A DNA stretch of 64,000 nt from Dendrocalamus latiflorus (GCA_017311315.1 CM029647.1:7927077-7991076), one strand, 5' to 3'. Positions 47,232 to 59,947 are shown, counted from the stretch's first letter. Program-made: numbers and translations. Notes: generated by a model from the letters alone, not told the origin.

Positions 47232-49553
47232 TTTTTTGCACATATGACACTATTTGAACTCATATTTACAAAAATATTCGTATGACCATGAGAATGGCAA
47301 AAATGGCACTTCTGCCACACGGTGATCGGGCGGCAGCGGCGTGAAGCTGACACGTGGCACCTGGAGCCCCGCCACCGTGCGGCAGGCAGATTGCCGCCCG
47401 GCCACTATGCGCAGGCATGTCGCCTAACCACCATGCAGCAGGTAATTAGCTAGCTTAATTGCCTGCCTTAATTATTATTTTATATTACTACCTTTTATAT
47501 TCAAATATAGCAAATGAGCTCAAAAAATTACGAAATTATATGTGCATCCTACCACACAACATACTTTATTCTATATTTTTCTATAATTTTAGCAAGTGTA
47601 AATGCTCCTCGAAAATTCATACGATTGTGCTATTTGTAGGTGTTGTTACATATAGCAAATGGGCTCTAAAAATTATGAAATTTTATGTGCAGTCTCTTAA
47701 CATTGTCGACCTAATTGTCTAACTTTTAGAAATGTTATTTACTCTAAATTTTCTATGTTAATTTATTTTTATTTAATCATAATTAACGATATGCAATGCT
47801 CATTTATTTAGCGATTGAAATCTTAGGCCGTACGGTCACCGTGTGGTAGCCATCTTTTGTAGTGTGTGAACTCTCTTCTTCATACATATGTCAGCATGTT
47901 GTTGCTTTCCCCCTTTCCTTTGCTTCCTTCGCACATTTGCTAATGTGTCTGTATAGAGTTTCACTCGTACGGCTTGGACATGAACTACAAGGGTCTTTAG
48001 CCGTACATGATGCAATTGGCCCCCAACAAGAATTTGAAGATAACTGCAAAGGGATTTACACAGTCGTGGCTCTTCCAGAACGACATGGATGTTAGTCAAC
48101 GTACCCGCATTAGCTACATAGTAAAGTGCAGGATATGCAAGACCTTTGAGCACTCAACGAAAGATTGCCCCCAACAAACTGAGCTCGTCTGGTCGCCATT
48201 CGGTATCATGATTTCATGTATCTTTTTGTTTATCGAATTAATTCATATTTGTAGCAATTCAAGATGTAATATTTTATGTGGTGGTAATTGGCAATTAATC
48301 AATTGATTACTTAAATGATTAACTTCGTAATATATTATTGCATGTGATTATTTATGCAACCACAACAACGCATGAACCATTTAGTTACATGCTTTAGAAG
48401 ATTAACGATAACCGCGTACAATAGCAGAGAATCATGGTTCAAGCATCTCTGGACGTGCCTACTAGTAGAATGTGCCTGGCACTACCCGCATAAAGTGTTG
48501 CAGAGGGGGGCGCCTCGGACGTGGCTAGCTGTTGTTGTAGTGACATGTATATGTGCAGCTAGGGTTTGCACAACACCATGTGGGATCATAGAAACTTGCT
48601 ATGTTGACGACCTTCTTGTTGCCCCTTCCCAAGACCTGCATGACTGCGTCCACCCTGTGTTTGCATTTTGGCCAAACCGGCGGGAGACAGAAGCTCACCT
48701 GGAGGTGTGCATATGCAAGGAGCACGAGGCTCGTGAGAAGGAGCGTGAGAGAAAGCGCGAACTGGCAACCAAGGCCAGCGCGGCCGGCGAGGACTACAAC
48801 ATCAACCTCGCGAGGAAGGGCAAATGGCCACTGTCAACACAGTAGTTTGATCCTCTTCACCCATATGTGTATTATGCTTGGTTCCTTAGCCTGCATGCCA
48901 TGTCACCCCCTTGTCGGATCAACTGTTATTTTGTTATCGTTACGGCGCTCCACCCGCATGGGACCTGGGCGCGCCAGCATTAGTCGAGCAAAATTTATAA
49001 TGCATAAAATTCTTGAAAATAGATGATTAGGATGACTGTGCTGGGAGGCTGCACATAAACTTTCATATTTTTTTGGAGCTCATTTGCTATATGTAACAAC
49101 TCCTACAAATAATATAATCATATGAATTTTTGAGCAACATTCACACTAGATAAAATTATATAAAAATTATATAATGAAGTAAATTATGTTGGGAGGCTGA
49201 ACATAAAATTTCATAATTTGTTGAGCTTATTTGCTATATTTAAAAAATCAAAGAAATAGTAATATAAAATGATAATTAAGATAGGTAATTAAGCTAACAA
49301 ATTAGCTGTCTTAATTACCTGTCGCATGGTGGCCAGGTGGCATGTTGGGAGGCGCACGATGGCCGGGCGGTAGGCGCGTGGCCGCCCAGTAGTCGGGCGG
49401 CAGGCGCCTGCCAAATGGTGGCGGGGCTCCAGGCGTCACGTGTCAGCTCCATGCCGTTGCTGCCCAATCACCATGCAGCAAAAATGCCATTTTTGCCATT
49501 CTCATGCATATACTGACATTTTGGTAAATACGGGTTCACATAGTGCCATACGT
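47232..49553 (+). mobile_element. Mutator-like element with ~450-bp inverted arms and captured sequence
   Basis: Long inverted arms (about 47232-47700 and 49060-49553) share GAATGGCAAAAATGGCA, CTGGAGCCCCGCCACC, GGTAATTA..., TATAGCAAAT and CAAAATTACGAAATT-type blocks at moderate identity. The interior holds gene-like fragments. No 9-bp target duplication could be fixed, so the Mutator-like call rests on long TIRs plus captured sequence. It begins 13 bp beyond the target duplication of the gypsy element. Confidence 0.6.
48031..48845 (+). pseudogene. Gene-like fragments inside the 47.2-49.6 kb element
   Basis: At about 48119-48175 the frame reads YIVKCRICKTFEHSTKDCPQ, a C-x2-C-x4-H-x4-C zinc-knuckle spacing. 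At about 48590-48845 a second open part reads TCYVDDLLVAPSQDLHDCVHP, FAFWPNRRETEAHLE, then a charged helix EHEAREKERERKREL and ends LARKGKWPLSTQ-stop. The second part recalls zinc-finger proteins of unknown function that are common in grass transposons, but this is recollection, not a search. Exon structure is unclear and an intact product is unlikely. Confidence 0.45.
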
Positions 49554-50034
49554 GCTCAATGTCCTTTTCTCTCGTGTCAGTTGCTCCTCTTCTTCGACGT
49601 TGGCCAACTCAATATTGTGGCTTCTTTACTAACCATGATGATCTCCCCTCTTCATTGATGCCAGCATGTGTGCTTTAGTTGCTATATAATGATATGGATA
49701 ATCTTCTCACCATCGCCGATGACATTGTACCTCTTACCAGCAATAGCATTCTCCTTGATTCTGACACTCATCATTCGTTCTCACGGCCCTTGGCTCCTTG
49801 ATTCTGAGTTTTCTCTTCAATGGCTGTGGCGAGTAGCAGGACATTGTCCTCGTCGAATAGTTAAGGTGAGAAGCACGACATAGTCCTCATCTCTGTCATT
49901 TTCGCTTCAACTCTTCGCTTCTTGTGAGTCAATGTTTTCTTGCAATATAGCTTGACACCATTGCAAGCTTTTGTACTCTCTGCTGACACTATTTATGCTA
50001 TCATCGTTATAACTTCTTTTTTTATTCAAAATGT
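49554..50034. other. No gene recognised
   Basis: Sequence following the Mutator-like element; short frames only, no conserved motif. Confidence 0.5.
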
Positions 50035-50630
50035 TAATTATTTTTATTAGTGTTTGTATACAAATCAAAATGATAATTTTATTTAAAGTATTCCAAATTT
50101 TAATTATTTAGGGATTTTCCTTTGGATTTCATATGGAAATCAAATTAATTTTTTTCTTTTATTTTTTATTCCAAATTTCAATTATCTTTTGTTGGAATTC
50201 ATATGCAAACCCAATTTCTAATTTTTGTCTTTAATTTTTATTTTGAATTATAGTTATTTAGATATTTTACTTTGGAATTCATATCTAAATAAAATTTCCA
50301 ATTGTATTTTATCGTTTATTCCAAATTTCAGTTTTTTTTGTTAGAATTCGTGTACAAATCCAATTGTTTTTTAAAAATTTTATTCTGAGTTATATTTTTT
50401 TAGGGATTTTAGTTAGGTATTCACATAGAATCAAATTGCTAATTTTATTTTATTTATTATGTTGAAGTTCAGTTTTGTTACTAAAGTTTGTATAAAAATC
50501 CAATTACTAATTTTATTTAATTTTTTCTAAGTTTTAGTTATATAGGGATTTACTATAAAGTTCGACGAAAATCAAATTGGTAATTTTTTATTTTTATTCC
50601 TAATTTCAGTTTTTTTTTTGAATTCGTATA
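50035..50630. repeat. ~145-bp AT-rich tandem repeat, about four copies
   Basis: A unit with TATTTAGGGATTTTACTTTGG, GGAATTCATATGCAAATCAA-like and ATTCCAAATTTCAGTTTT parts recurs; the AGGGATTTT anchor lies at 50111, 50261 (variant), 50403 and 50545, giving spacings of 150, 142 and 142. The halves of the unit also resemble each other. Confidence 0.75.
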
Positions 50631-52654
50631 GACACCTTAGCTTCCTTCTGTCTGTATCTCCAGCAGCCCCATCTATGTCCGTCCGTCTCATCTGACTGGC
50701 TGGGTCATCTGGCCATGGATCCTCCATCGCTTTCCGGTCGAGATTGCGTCGAGATCCGGGGATGTGATCGATCCAAGTGATCCAAGTGCGCGAGCCCGGC
50801 AGCTCGCGTCTGGGCCATGAGCTACGACTAGGAATCGACAAAGAATGACCGCAGCTACTACTGTGACCGTGCGATCGATGTGTGTTGCAATGCAAAAGCC
50901 TAGCTTGCTCACGGGACGCGGCGGTGGATGGTTAGCAACAGATGGGTCCTTCCTCCCTTGGATGGCTGCTGCACTCCGGCGTGGCTCAGAACTGTTCACA
51001 CAAATAGTTTTAGCTCTCGTTTTCTACAAATTTGTTCTCTAAATATCCCTTTTTACACATCTAATTCTCTCATACTTTATATACTTTGAAGTCATTATAT
51101 AAAGAAAGTATATCACATGATCGAACAAACTACATGATGCACGGGTTTACTTTCAGTTTTAGCATAGGGCCTCCAAAATCTTAGGTAAGGTCCTGAGTGC
51201 ATGTGTCATTGATCACTGCGCGCTTCAGTACTTACTAGTAACCACTATAGGAATTTTTGGACCGATCCCCAGCATCCAAACAGGCTCTTAGGGTTCCTGC
51301 GATCCATGTTTGCACGTAGCTACTTAATTAGTTTTAGGGAATTTTTGGCACATATTAGCTCTTTCTAGAAAAAGGCAAGAGATCAATTGCATTTTATTTT
51401 ACGAGTAGTAAGGGGAGAACTGGATTTGATATTGCGATCTCTCGATTGTGCACGACTTTTATGTATGTATGTATGTGCATGTTCTAGTTCCTACTCTTTG
51501 TAATTAAAAGAAAAAAGGTATATATTTTCCAAGATAGGTTCATGGCATAGCATCAATATCTAAGAGATATGATGTATCATCGACTGAATTAAAGGTCCCC
51601 GCATTTATCACAAATCATAACACATACTTTACAGAAAGAAAGAGGGTAATCAGATCTCTGTAGCAAAACAGAATATGTTTTCGTGGCTTCTTAGGTCACG
51701 CGAATCCCTTGGTGCTCAAGGCTCCCAATTATCCGAGACACGATGTGAACCAAATCACCTCCCAAAAGAGAGATTGCCCCACAATCAAACCCTATATTGC
51801 TGCTAACCATCAACCCATCCATTCATCTAAAGTAAAAAAAGCAATGGAAAGGAGAATAAACAGCACAATACTACTGCTGTGTGCGTTCAAATGATGGTGA
51901 GGATGTTTGGGCAGGTTGCTGGCAGCCCCTGCTGTTCCTCTCTGACAGGGGCAGGCAGCAAGACAAGGGGGCAGGATTGGGGGTGGAATGTAGTGAGATG
52001 GAGAGACATGACTAGAGACGGGCCTGGCCTGGCCTGGCCTAGCCCTACCTATTCATCCAAGTGATTTCCTTCCTTCTTTTCACCACCTCCCTCCCTAGCT
52101 CGCTCCTCTCATTTGCCCCCTACCTAGCTCTTGCACTTTGTCCACCACCACCACTAACAAGGGGAGGTTTTCGGTCTGAAATGCCATCATGCCTTTGTCT
52201 CATGGTGATAGGAGTGGTGATGCGGCACTGGGCCCGTTGTCAAGAACTAGTCCCTGCTCACTAGTGAGGTTGACCAGGGATCTTTATTTAGGGCCTTTAT
52301 TCTTGAACCATTAATAAAGAAAAAATTGATCATATACCCTCCATTTAGATGGAAATTGAGGACTGATGATATCATGCCTTTGTAGTATATATGTTGGAGA
52401 GATTACCATTAGGTCTACTGACTCTTCTGGTCAATGGTTTTTAGTTTTGATATATGAAATTCTGAATGTTTATGGGTAAAAATCGACATAAATTGGGATT
52501 TGGTCCACTCTAGAGTATCTCAATGATGATTTGCATAAATTTTTAAGCACGATGAATGGTGAATAGATATTATTTATTTCTTCATTTGCTTTAATATTAA
52601 TGTTACTCTTATTAGAGAGGAAAACATAGAAGCACTTCTCGCTACAAAACCTTT
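50631..52654. other. No gene recognised
   Basis: About 2 kb with scattered short frames. A GGCCT pentamer repeat sits at 52021-52040. No exon borders or domains were recognised on either strand. Confidence 0.5.
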
Positions 52655-53950
52655 CAAATATACTAGTTGAATACCCGTGTGTTGCTACGTATTTTTAAAA
52701 TTTATCATACTACATGTTTTAAAACTCACGGGTTGTAAAAATTTTTAGAATATGCATACAAACATGTTCTAAAAGTTTTTAAATCCATCAAGTAAGTCGA
52801 AAGTTGTCGATCACACCTCGTGATCATAAGTCGGAAGACATCGATCACACATCATGATCATAGGTCGGGAGCCCTCGAGCACACCTCATCATCGTAAGTC
52901 GGAAGTCGTCGACCATCGCGCGTGATCGTAGGTCAGGAGCGGTCGACCATCGCTAGTAGTCGTAAGTTGGCTGCGGTCGACGATCGATCGTGGTCCTAAA
53001 TCGGAAGCCTTTGACAATGGCTCATGGTCGTACATCAGAAGCTGACAACCATCGTTTGTGGTCGTAAGTTGGAAGCCATCAAGGATACCTCGTGGTCGTA
53101 AGTCGGAACACATTGACCAGCGCTCATAGTCGTAAGTCGGAAGACGTCGACCACACTTCGTGTTCGTAAGTCAAAACACATCGACCAGTACTCATGGTCG
53201 TAAATTAGAAGCTATCGATCACACTTCGTGGTCGTAAATTAGAAGCCGTCAACCATCGAGCGTGATCGTAGGTCGGGAGCGGTCGACCATCGCTGGTGGT
53301 CGTACGTTGGCAGGCCTCTGGTGCGCTTGTGCCCTGTCGCCCGACTGTCGGTGCCAGCCTGCTCGGCCCCGACTTCGACCACGACCCTGATTTCGACCAC
53401 TGCCTCCTTCGACTTTGACCACTGCCCCCTTCAACCACTGTCCCTTTCGACCACGACCCTTCGACGTTGACCACTTCCCCCTTTGACCATGGCACTAAGG
53501 AGAAGGAGGAGGCGCGGCACGAGGGATCGTGGGAGAAGGAGGCGGCAGTTGCAGGAGGTGGTGGTGGGGAGGCGGGGGCAAATGCGTTGGGGAGGCGGCG
53601 ACGAGGGGATGCGACGCTGCTAGGGGGAAGTTAGGGGGACTGTGACCAGATGCTGTCGTACGGGGAAGAAATTGGTGGCGGCGCTGAGGAGGAGGAGGCG
53701 CAACACGAGGGTTCGGGGAGAGAAGGAGACGGCAATTGCGGGAGGTGGAGTGGTTGCGGGAGGCGGAGGATGTGGGGGAAGAGAAGAGGATGAGCACAAC
53801 CCACGCGTCGGCCTGACCTTTTCTTTGAGGAGCAAAAGAACTACCTATATGCGGATCTAGACGGCTGATATTTGATCGGACGACTGAGAAGAGAGGAGGG
53901 AGAACGGACCGGCGAGCACCAACTTATATTTTTATAATAGTAAAGATATA
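52655..53950. mobile_element. Probable non-autonomous DNA element containing the 34-bp array
   Basis: The left edge ATACTAGTTGAATACCCGTG and right edge TTATATTTTTATAATAGTAA resemble a common grass repeat family with a CCCGTGCGTTGC-type start. The interior is the 34-bp array, a TTCGACCACTGCC-type repeat (53370-53490) and a purine-rich GAGGAGG tract. No target duplication was fixed, and the superfamily is unresolved. Confidence 0.4.
52791..53310. repeat. Exactly phased 34-bp tandem array, 15 units
   Basis: Fifteen full units plus a partial run from 52791. From 52825 every boundary falls on a multiple of 34 (14 units end exactly at 53300). Consensus is about CGTAAGTCGGAAGCCGTCGA plus CCATCGCTCGTGGT. 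Units differ by many substitutions but no insertion or deletion was found. Many units contain the palindrome GTCGAC. Confidence 0.9.
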
Positions 53951-54534
53951 AAAAAATCTTTTTTTCTCATAAATGACTCAAACATGTTTTAGATTTGAAA
54001 CAAAGGAGCCCCAGTGCAAATTTTAGTTCCATCTATCCCTCGTCTCAGCCTAAATCCTTGCTAATATGCTAAGCTGAATGTAAGCATTTTAGGTTATATA
54101 TATTTCAACAATATTCAGATAGTTACTTAGATAGCCGCACATTGTAAAAGAGAGGAATTTGCCACAAGAGAATCCCTAGGATTCATGTATATTTATACCC
54201 ACAAACAGTGTTTACGGATTAGATTACAACTTGCAAAGCAAGGAAGTTTAAAGTGTTCGGGATAACTACAGATAAGCTACAGACTTTTGTTGCCGGGTCA
54301 TGTACGGTACAAAATTCAGTTAGCAATCGATAGCTCCAAATATTCAGTCCCGTGCGTTGCAGATTCTAACTCTGAATCCCAATAGCGTTGCAGATTCTAA
54401 TTCCGAATCCCAACTCCTTTCAACACACATAACCTTTCAAGAATACATGGGTGTATGCTGAGGTGATGTGAACATTTCGAGTTATACTTCAACAATATTC
54501 AAATAGTTACCTAGATAGCTGAACATAATCTTTC
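53951..54534. other. No gene; small internal duplications
   Basis: CAACAATATTCA-containing blocks at about 54100-54140 and 54487-54527 are similar, and GCGTTGCAGATTCTAA is repeated at about 54355 and 54387. Otherwise unremarkable. Confidence 0.5.
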
Positions 54535-54553
54535 AAGAATTCATTGGTGCGCT

Positions 54554-55698
54554 CGAGATAATTCCTATGGGCCGGCTCAGAATAGCTCACCGGAGGCAAG
54601 TGCAAAGTCAATTGGAACAAAGTGTACAAACCTACTCACTTAGAAGGACTCGGTCTCTTAGATCTACAGTATTTCGCCAGAGCTCTGAGATTCAGATGGT
54701 TGTGGTATGAATGAGGAGTTCAAAACAAACCTTGGCAAGAAATGCAAATCCCGTGTGATGACCATGATCGCCTACTCTTTGCAGCATCCACTTCCATAAT
54801 GGTCGGCAATGGCAAAACGGTGGCCTTTTGGAACTCGGCTTGGGCACAAGGATTGCGACTGCAAGACATTGCGCCAAACATTTTTTATGCATCCACAAGA
54901 AAGAACTGCTCTTTGTAGGCTAAGTAATGGACAATAAATGACTGCAAGACTTGAATTGGCTGACTGGACTCTCAGTGCAGCATACTAGAGCTTGTCGCCA
55001 TCTCGAGCTATACCTCCGCTATTGCCATTCAGCAAGGGGTTGATGATAAAATCATTTGGAAACTCATCCCAAATGAAGAGTACACGACGGCTTCAGCTTA
55101 CAGAGCTCAATTCTTCGGAGCAATGAGCACCATTCTTCACCTAGTTGGCCATTCAGAATAGGCTCTGGATAGTGGACTGCCTATCCTCGCGAGGGTGGCC
55201 AACCCACACAACATGCCCACTTTTGCAGGCACGCACCGGAGTCAGCCATCCACCTTTTGGATGAATGTCGCTATACGACAAGAATTTGGATCTACTTCGC
55301 ACACTGCACTGGCTGTGATTCGATAAACCCAACAACCTGGCAAACCTCCCACTCGACTAGACATTAGTGGGAAGCGGTCGTTCTCAGGTCAGGTGTGCTG
55401 CGGAAGGTGTTAACATTGGTGATGTTAGTCGCTTGGGAAATTTGGAAAGAGCGGAACTCCCAAGTTTTTTGCTCTTTCTCAATCCTGCCTACCTCTTTGA
55501 TCGCCAAGATAAAAGAGCATGTGGGAGCTTGGATTCTAGCGGGCACCAATAAGATAACAGAGCTTTCATCACCTGTGTAACATGGTTTTTTTACCTTGCT
55601 CTCCTAAGTTGGTGGCCTCGGCTCCCCACCCCTAAACAGACTTTGTTTTCTCTTCCTCTAAATTAATTTAGGGCAGCGTGCTTAACCTGTTTTCAAAA
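54554..55698 (+). mobile_element. 5'-truncated LINE (non-LTR retrotransposon) relic
   Basis: Perfect 19-bp target duplications AAGAATTCATTGGTGCGCT lie at 54535-54553 and 55699-55717. The interior encodes, with stops and frameshifts, the C-terminal part of a plant LINE polyprotein: YKPTHLEGLGLLDLQYFARA, LRFRWLWYE, then zf-RVT-like text (NRLWIVDCLSSRGWP) and LVAWEIWKERNSQVF. The copy ends near TTTTCAAAAAAG, a short A-rich tail. Confidence 0.8.
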
Positions 55699-55717
55699 AA
55701 GAATTCATTGGTGCGCT

Positions 55718-57895
55718 GACATGCTTGCACATTTGGTTATCTAGCAAATAATGGAGTTCATGACCCACAACGAGAGCATGTCAGGTTTTAATTGTTCATA
55801 TTATTAGTGTCTGATTCCATAAGGCCACAACCTCTAGTGTATAGCAAGGGCTATATGATTCAAGTAAAAGACAGCGCAAGAGATCAAAACTTTAGGAGTG
55901 CAGTACATGCTCCTATTGGTGTGAGTAGTACAACCATTTGGACTAAGATGGAGTACATTATTGTCTCAGAGCAAAAGGCTGGGGCATTTGCTACCCCTTT
56001 CCACCCCTCCAGCAATTATATGTCTCCAGAAATGCTCCCTTCCCACCATTAGAATTGGCCCTGTCACCCTTTTACCCAACTTGCTGTTGGCCCCTACTTT
56101 TCTTTACTTGTGTGGGCTTGGACTTTACTTGCAATCTTGCATAGATAGGACTGGATGCTGTACTAGAGGCGCCCCACATTTGGACAATACTTCTCACCAC
56201 ACACTGCCTAGATAAAACAAGTAGAGAAAAGGAGTATATAAATTGCCCACATCACCATCTTTTTATTTAATATTTATTTTTAATAATATTTAAAACTAAA
56301 CCTCTCTCATACTTATTTCCAAAATGAACCCTCCTTGCAATGTCATCATGTTGGTGACGGTTGCAAGCAGGGTTTTTTTTAAATACGTCTGGGGCTAGCT
56401 ACTCGATCGTGGTGAACAACGCTGATGTAGTCAAGGTTAATTTTAAAAATAAGCTTGAGATGGTTTTTTTAAAAGAACTTAGGTGTAAAAAGGTTTATTT
56501 AATAAAAAGATTCCATCACTCATCACTAACTAAAGAACAATTTGTCATACCTATGAGCCCTACACCAAATTGTATGCCATGACATGTACGAGCTTTAGTT
56601 TAGTGGCAATCTCAGATATTGCACTGCTACCTAAATCTCGTGATGCCATTGCTTTTCCTTTGTAGTTTTTTTTATGTTTACCATTTTGGCTTTCCTTCTT
56701 CTGAGTTAATTTTAATACACGGTAACAATTTGCTTGAAAAATAGTCTTGTACTGGGGTTCATTGAAATGAAAGCATATGTTAATATTCGTGGATTGGATT
56801 CTACATTGTTCTTGCACTGTCATCCAAGATTTGTAACCTTTTCATATGGTTCACCTTTCTAATTGATTAAACTTTTTTATGTCGTATTGGACCACACAAA
56901 TATATAAGGGTGGCATTCTCTAACATATATTAGATTATGCTTACATCATACGACTGTGGACATGATTAAAGAGAATAGCTTGAAAATGACACTAAGCAAC
57001 CTGTAATAAAAGAATAATACCTACCCTTCTAAAGTACATCATTTCATACATGTCTGTACAAACAAGGCAAACATACTCCAAGATCGAACATGATATTGAC
57101 ACATATTCAATTAATAGGACTTAAAAACAATGAATAAATAAAAATATGGAAAATATCTAATGCAGGCTTATGTTCATGTGTGATCGTACGTGAACTTTCC
57201 ATGTGGTGCGTTGGATCAGGATGGATGAATCAGATTTGTGGAGGCTTTATAAATTACGCCGCCCTCAAATTTCAATAGTTTCTTTTTCACAAATACCCTC
57301 TCAACTGTGTTGGAATTGTTTTTTACAAAGGCTCTCACTATACGAGGGATGAAGATCACATGAAGATGTACTGTTTGGTAAATTTGTGCTCCCAATAATT
57401 CATCTCCAAGCTTCCTAAAAAGTCATTTTAGCTATATGTGCTAGCTCCTAACAACAGCAATATGAAGTGAAAACATGATTACAGGGAATAACTTTTGCGC
57501 TAAACGATCAGATAGAATAATTCGAAAACGACACCAAACAAACACGTTTCATCCAAAGAAAACTAATGGTAGGTGCATGCGCCCTGAAAGATGTACACTA
57601 CACATTTTTATAATTGTTCTTTCGTGGATATTCGATGGAGTCGTTTATTTAAGCATTTATTATCGCATGGACAGGCGACACGACATGGAGCATGACCCAA
57701 CAGGTTTGTTTTGAGACAGCATCATCCAACGTGTTTAACACAAGGATAATACAAAATCTAAGCGACGTTGACCTTCCTATAGGGATTATAGAAGAAATGA
57801 TGAAATGTAAACTTTTTCTAACCTCTAAGGGAGGAATTGTTCCCTTTTGTTTTACTCAGCAGAGATCATATACATCCATGAACATGTACTCTGTC

Positions 57896-57979
<84 letters not shown>

Positions 57980-59133
57980 AACGACATCAATTTGAAAAGG
58001 AAGTTATGGATTTAGCATGCTGAATTAATCATAGATGAAAAATCTTAATTATGAATAGAAAATCTCAATTAGAGAGTCTGGTTACCATGATACCCTATTA
58101 TTTGATCTTAATTTGATCTTTTTCGCCCGATATACCGTTTGAGTGGAATGGGCCAACAAAGATTGCTCCCCACCAATAGAGAATAATGTTTTCTTTTTCA
58201 GACATCTACCATGCAACTGGTCAGGAGGAATCAGAATAAATTAACCATGGAGGGCGATCACGTAACAATAATTAACACAGAAGAAATGTTGGGCCTCGTG
58301 CAGAAGCTAGCAATTAACGATGCATGGTTGAAGCAACAAAATTGGGAAGGGTACAATGCATATCAGTGGATGAAAAGGACTAATTAATCTCTTTGAGAGA
58401 CAAGATCCACTGAAGGTGCAGGGAAGAATGATGTCCTGGACTCGATCTTGGCATCGATTTCAACCACGAACAAACACGTGTTTCACAATATTCAAATAAT
58501 TAGACTAATAATGATTCTTACTAATTAGCAGAAGATATGAAAACTAGATTGTGTGATACGACCTCTAGAACACTCTACCTAAACATTCGTATTACATGAG
58601 CTGTATGTAGAGTCCGGTGCGTTCACATCCACAGGTTCGTGTTGGACTTTTAGCCTAATTAAAAACCTGTCGAAAAGAAGTTGAATAGAAACCTAAGGAT
58701 GACGATTGAATTCTCATTTGGAATGCAAGAATGAGGAATTTATGTATTCCAAATACACCATAATGTAAAGATTAAATCCTTGAATACAAACTTTTCATGG
58801 ATATTTGACAATATTTGTATATATGAAATTAGCTATCTCAACCTCAAAACAGTGAAAAGCCAAAGTATATTCCATCCGAGCTCTTATTCCATCCAATGGC
58901 ATAAATTAAAGATTCTAACTCAAACCATCTCTCCATGCATGCGCAGGAGCACATTCCGAGGCAAAGAATTTTTGCCCCCCCCAAAAATAATTTAAAAAAT
59001 CGACACAGTGGGGCTCTCACGGCTTGGCCTTTAGGCGACACGATGTCGGGCTAAACACGGTCACGATTTGGTTCTAATATATCCGGCACCCGGTCGGCAC
59101 GTACCAAACTAACCAAATCTCTCACACAAAAAA
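55718..59133. other. No confident gene
   Basis: AT-rich 3.4 kb. A 46-codon frame at 58247-58387 (MEGDHVTIINTEEMLGLV...) follows an acceptor-like TTTTCTTTTTCAG at about 58200, but lacks partners or recognised homology. Sequence at 58020-58105 resembles the MITE cluster at 60.3 kb (ATGAAAAATCTTAATTATGA). Confidence 0.45.
57899..57975. repeat. (TA)n microsatellite
   Basis: About 75 bases of uninterrupted TA dinucleotide. Confidence 0.95.
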
Positions 59134-59947
59134 AAAAGAAAAAAAATTAGGATATACTACTCTAAAGTAGCGTGGTTCAAAACGCTACCCTGAAAAGTAA
59201 CTTCCATCATACACAACTCAGAAAATGTTTAGATTCAAAAAATATCATTTCCTCCCATTCAAAATGCGAATTAATCTCTTTTCCACCTTTTCAAACATGA
59301 AAAAAAGACCATCATGCCCCCATTGTCTCGTATGGCAATTTCAACTCCTGATACACCTATAAATTCGCTTTCTTTTCTTTTCTGTTTTTGTCCCTGCAGA
59401 TTTTGAGTACCTCAAGGTACAGCTAAGTTGGGCACATGGTTCACAGATTTTCACAAGATTTCTTTTGTTTATTGCTCAATTACATATTACACAATGTTGC
59501 AATGCATATTTGCCTCTTTACTTTGATTTCGGAGGAGTAAAGGAAGTCGCCGAATTGTTGACATCACATTCAACAATTCAGCTAAGTTGTTTCTGTCACA
59601 TCTTGGCTTGCTTTGCAATGTCTTTCACTCTTTTTTTCTAGTAGAAGTAGTTGATGATCTTAATGGATGTAGCTTTTATCGAAATGTTCGGACGTAAAGA
59701 AAGTTAAAACAAGGGGCGAAAGACATCAGGAAGCGCACTAATACACCTGATCGGAAGCAAATGTTCGGGCAATAGACGGCATAACAGTCCTTTTCCTGTG
59801 GTTGAAAATGGGTTAATTCATAGGAAATGAGAGGAAATGGCATTTCCTAAATCTGAACTTCTTTAAGTGGTATGTGATGCAAGTCAATTTTTAAAGTGGC
59901 GTTTCGAACCATGCCAACCTTCGAAGTTTTATATCCTAAATTTTCCC
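59134..59947. mobile_element. Small Mutator-like element
   Basis: Inverted arms of about 125 bp: left ...AATTAGGATATACTAC, GGTTCAAAACGCTACC, CTTCCATCATACAC; right, inverted, GGAAAATTTAGGATATAAAA, GGTTCGAAACGCCACT, CTTGCATCACATAC. The 9-bp repeat CACAAAAAA flanks it (59125-59133, 59948-59956), though A-runs make this weak. The interior (about 59.3-59.8 kb) has an exon-like CCTGCAG/ATTTTGAGTACC junction but no recognised gene. Its arms resemble those of the Pack-MULE at 34.4 kb. Confidence 0.6.

Noticed and set aside
52791..53310. CRISPR array
   Set aside because: Units are contiguous 34-bp repeats without spacers, in a plant genome, inside a transposon-like segment.
58247..58387. 46-codon frame as a small gene
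   Set aside because: No partner exon, no recognised homology and an unclear start; kept only as a note in the intergenic description.
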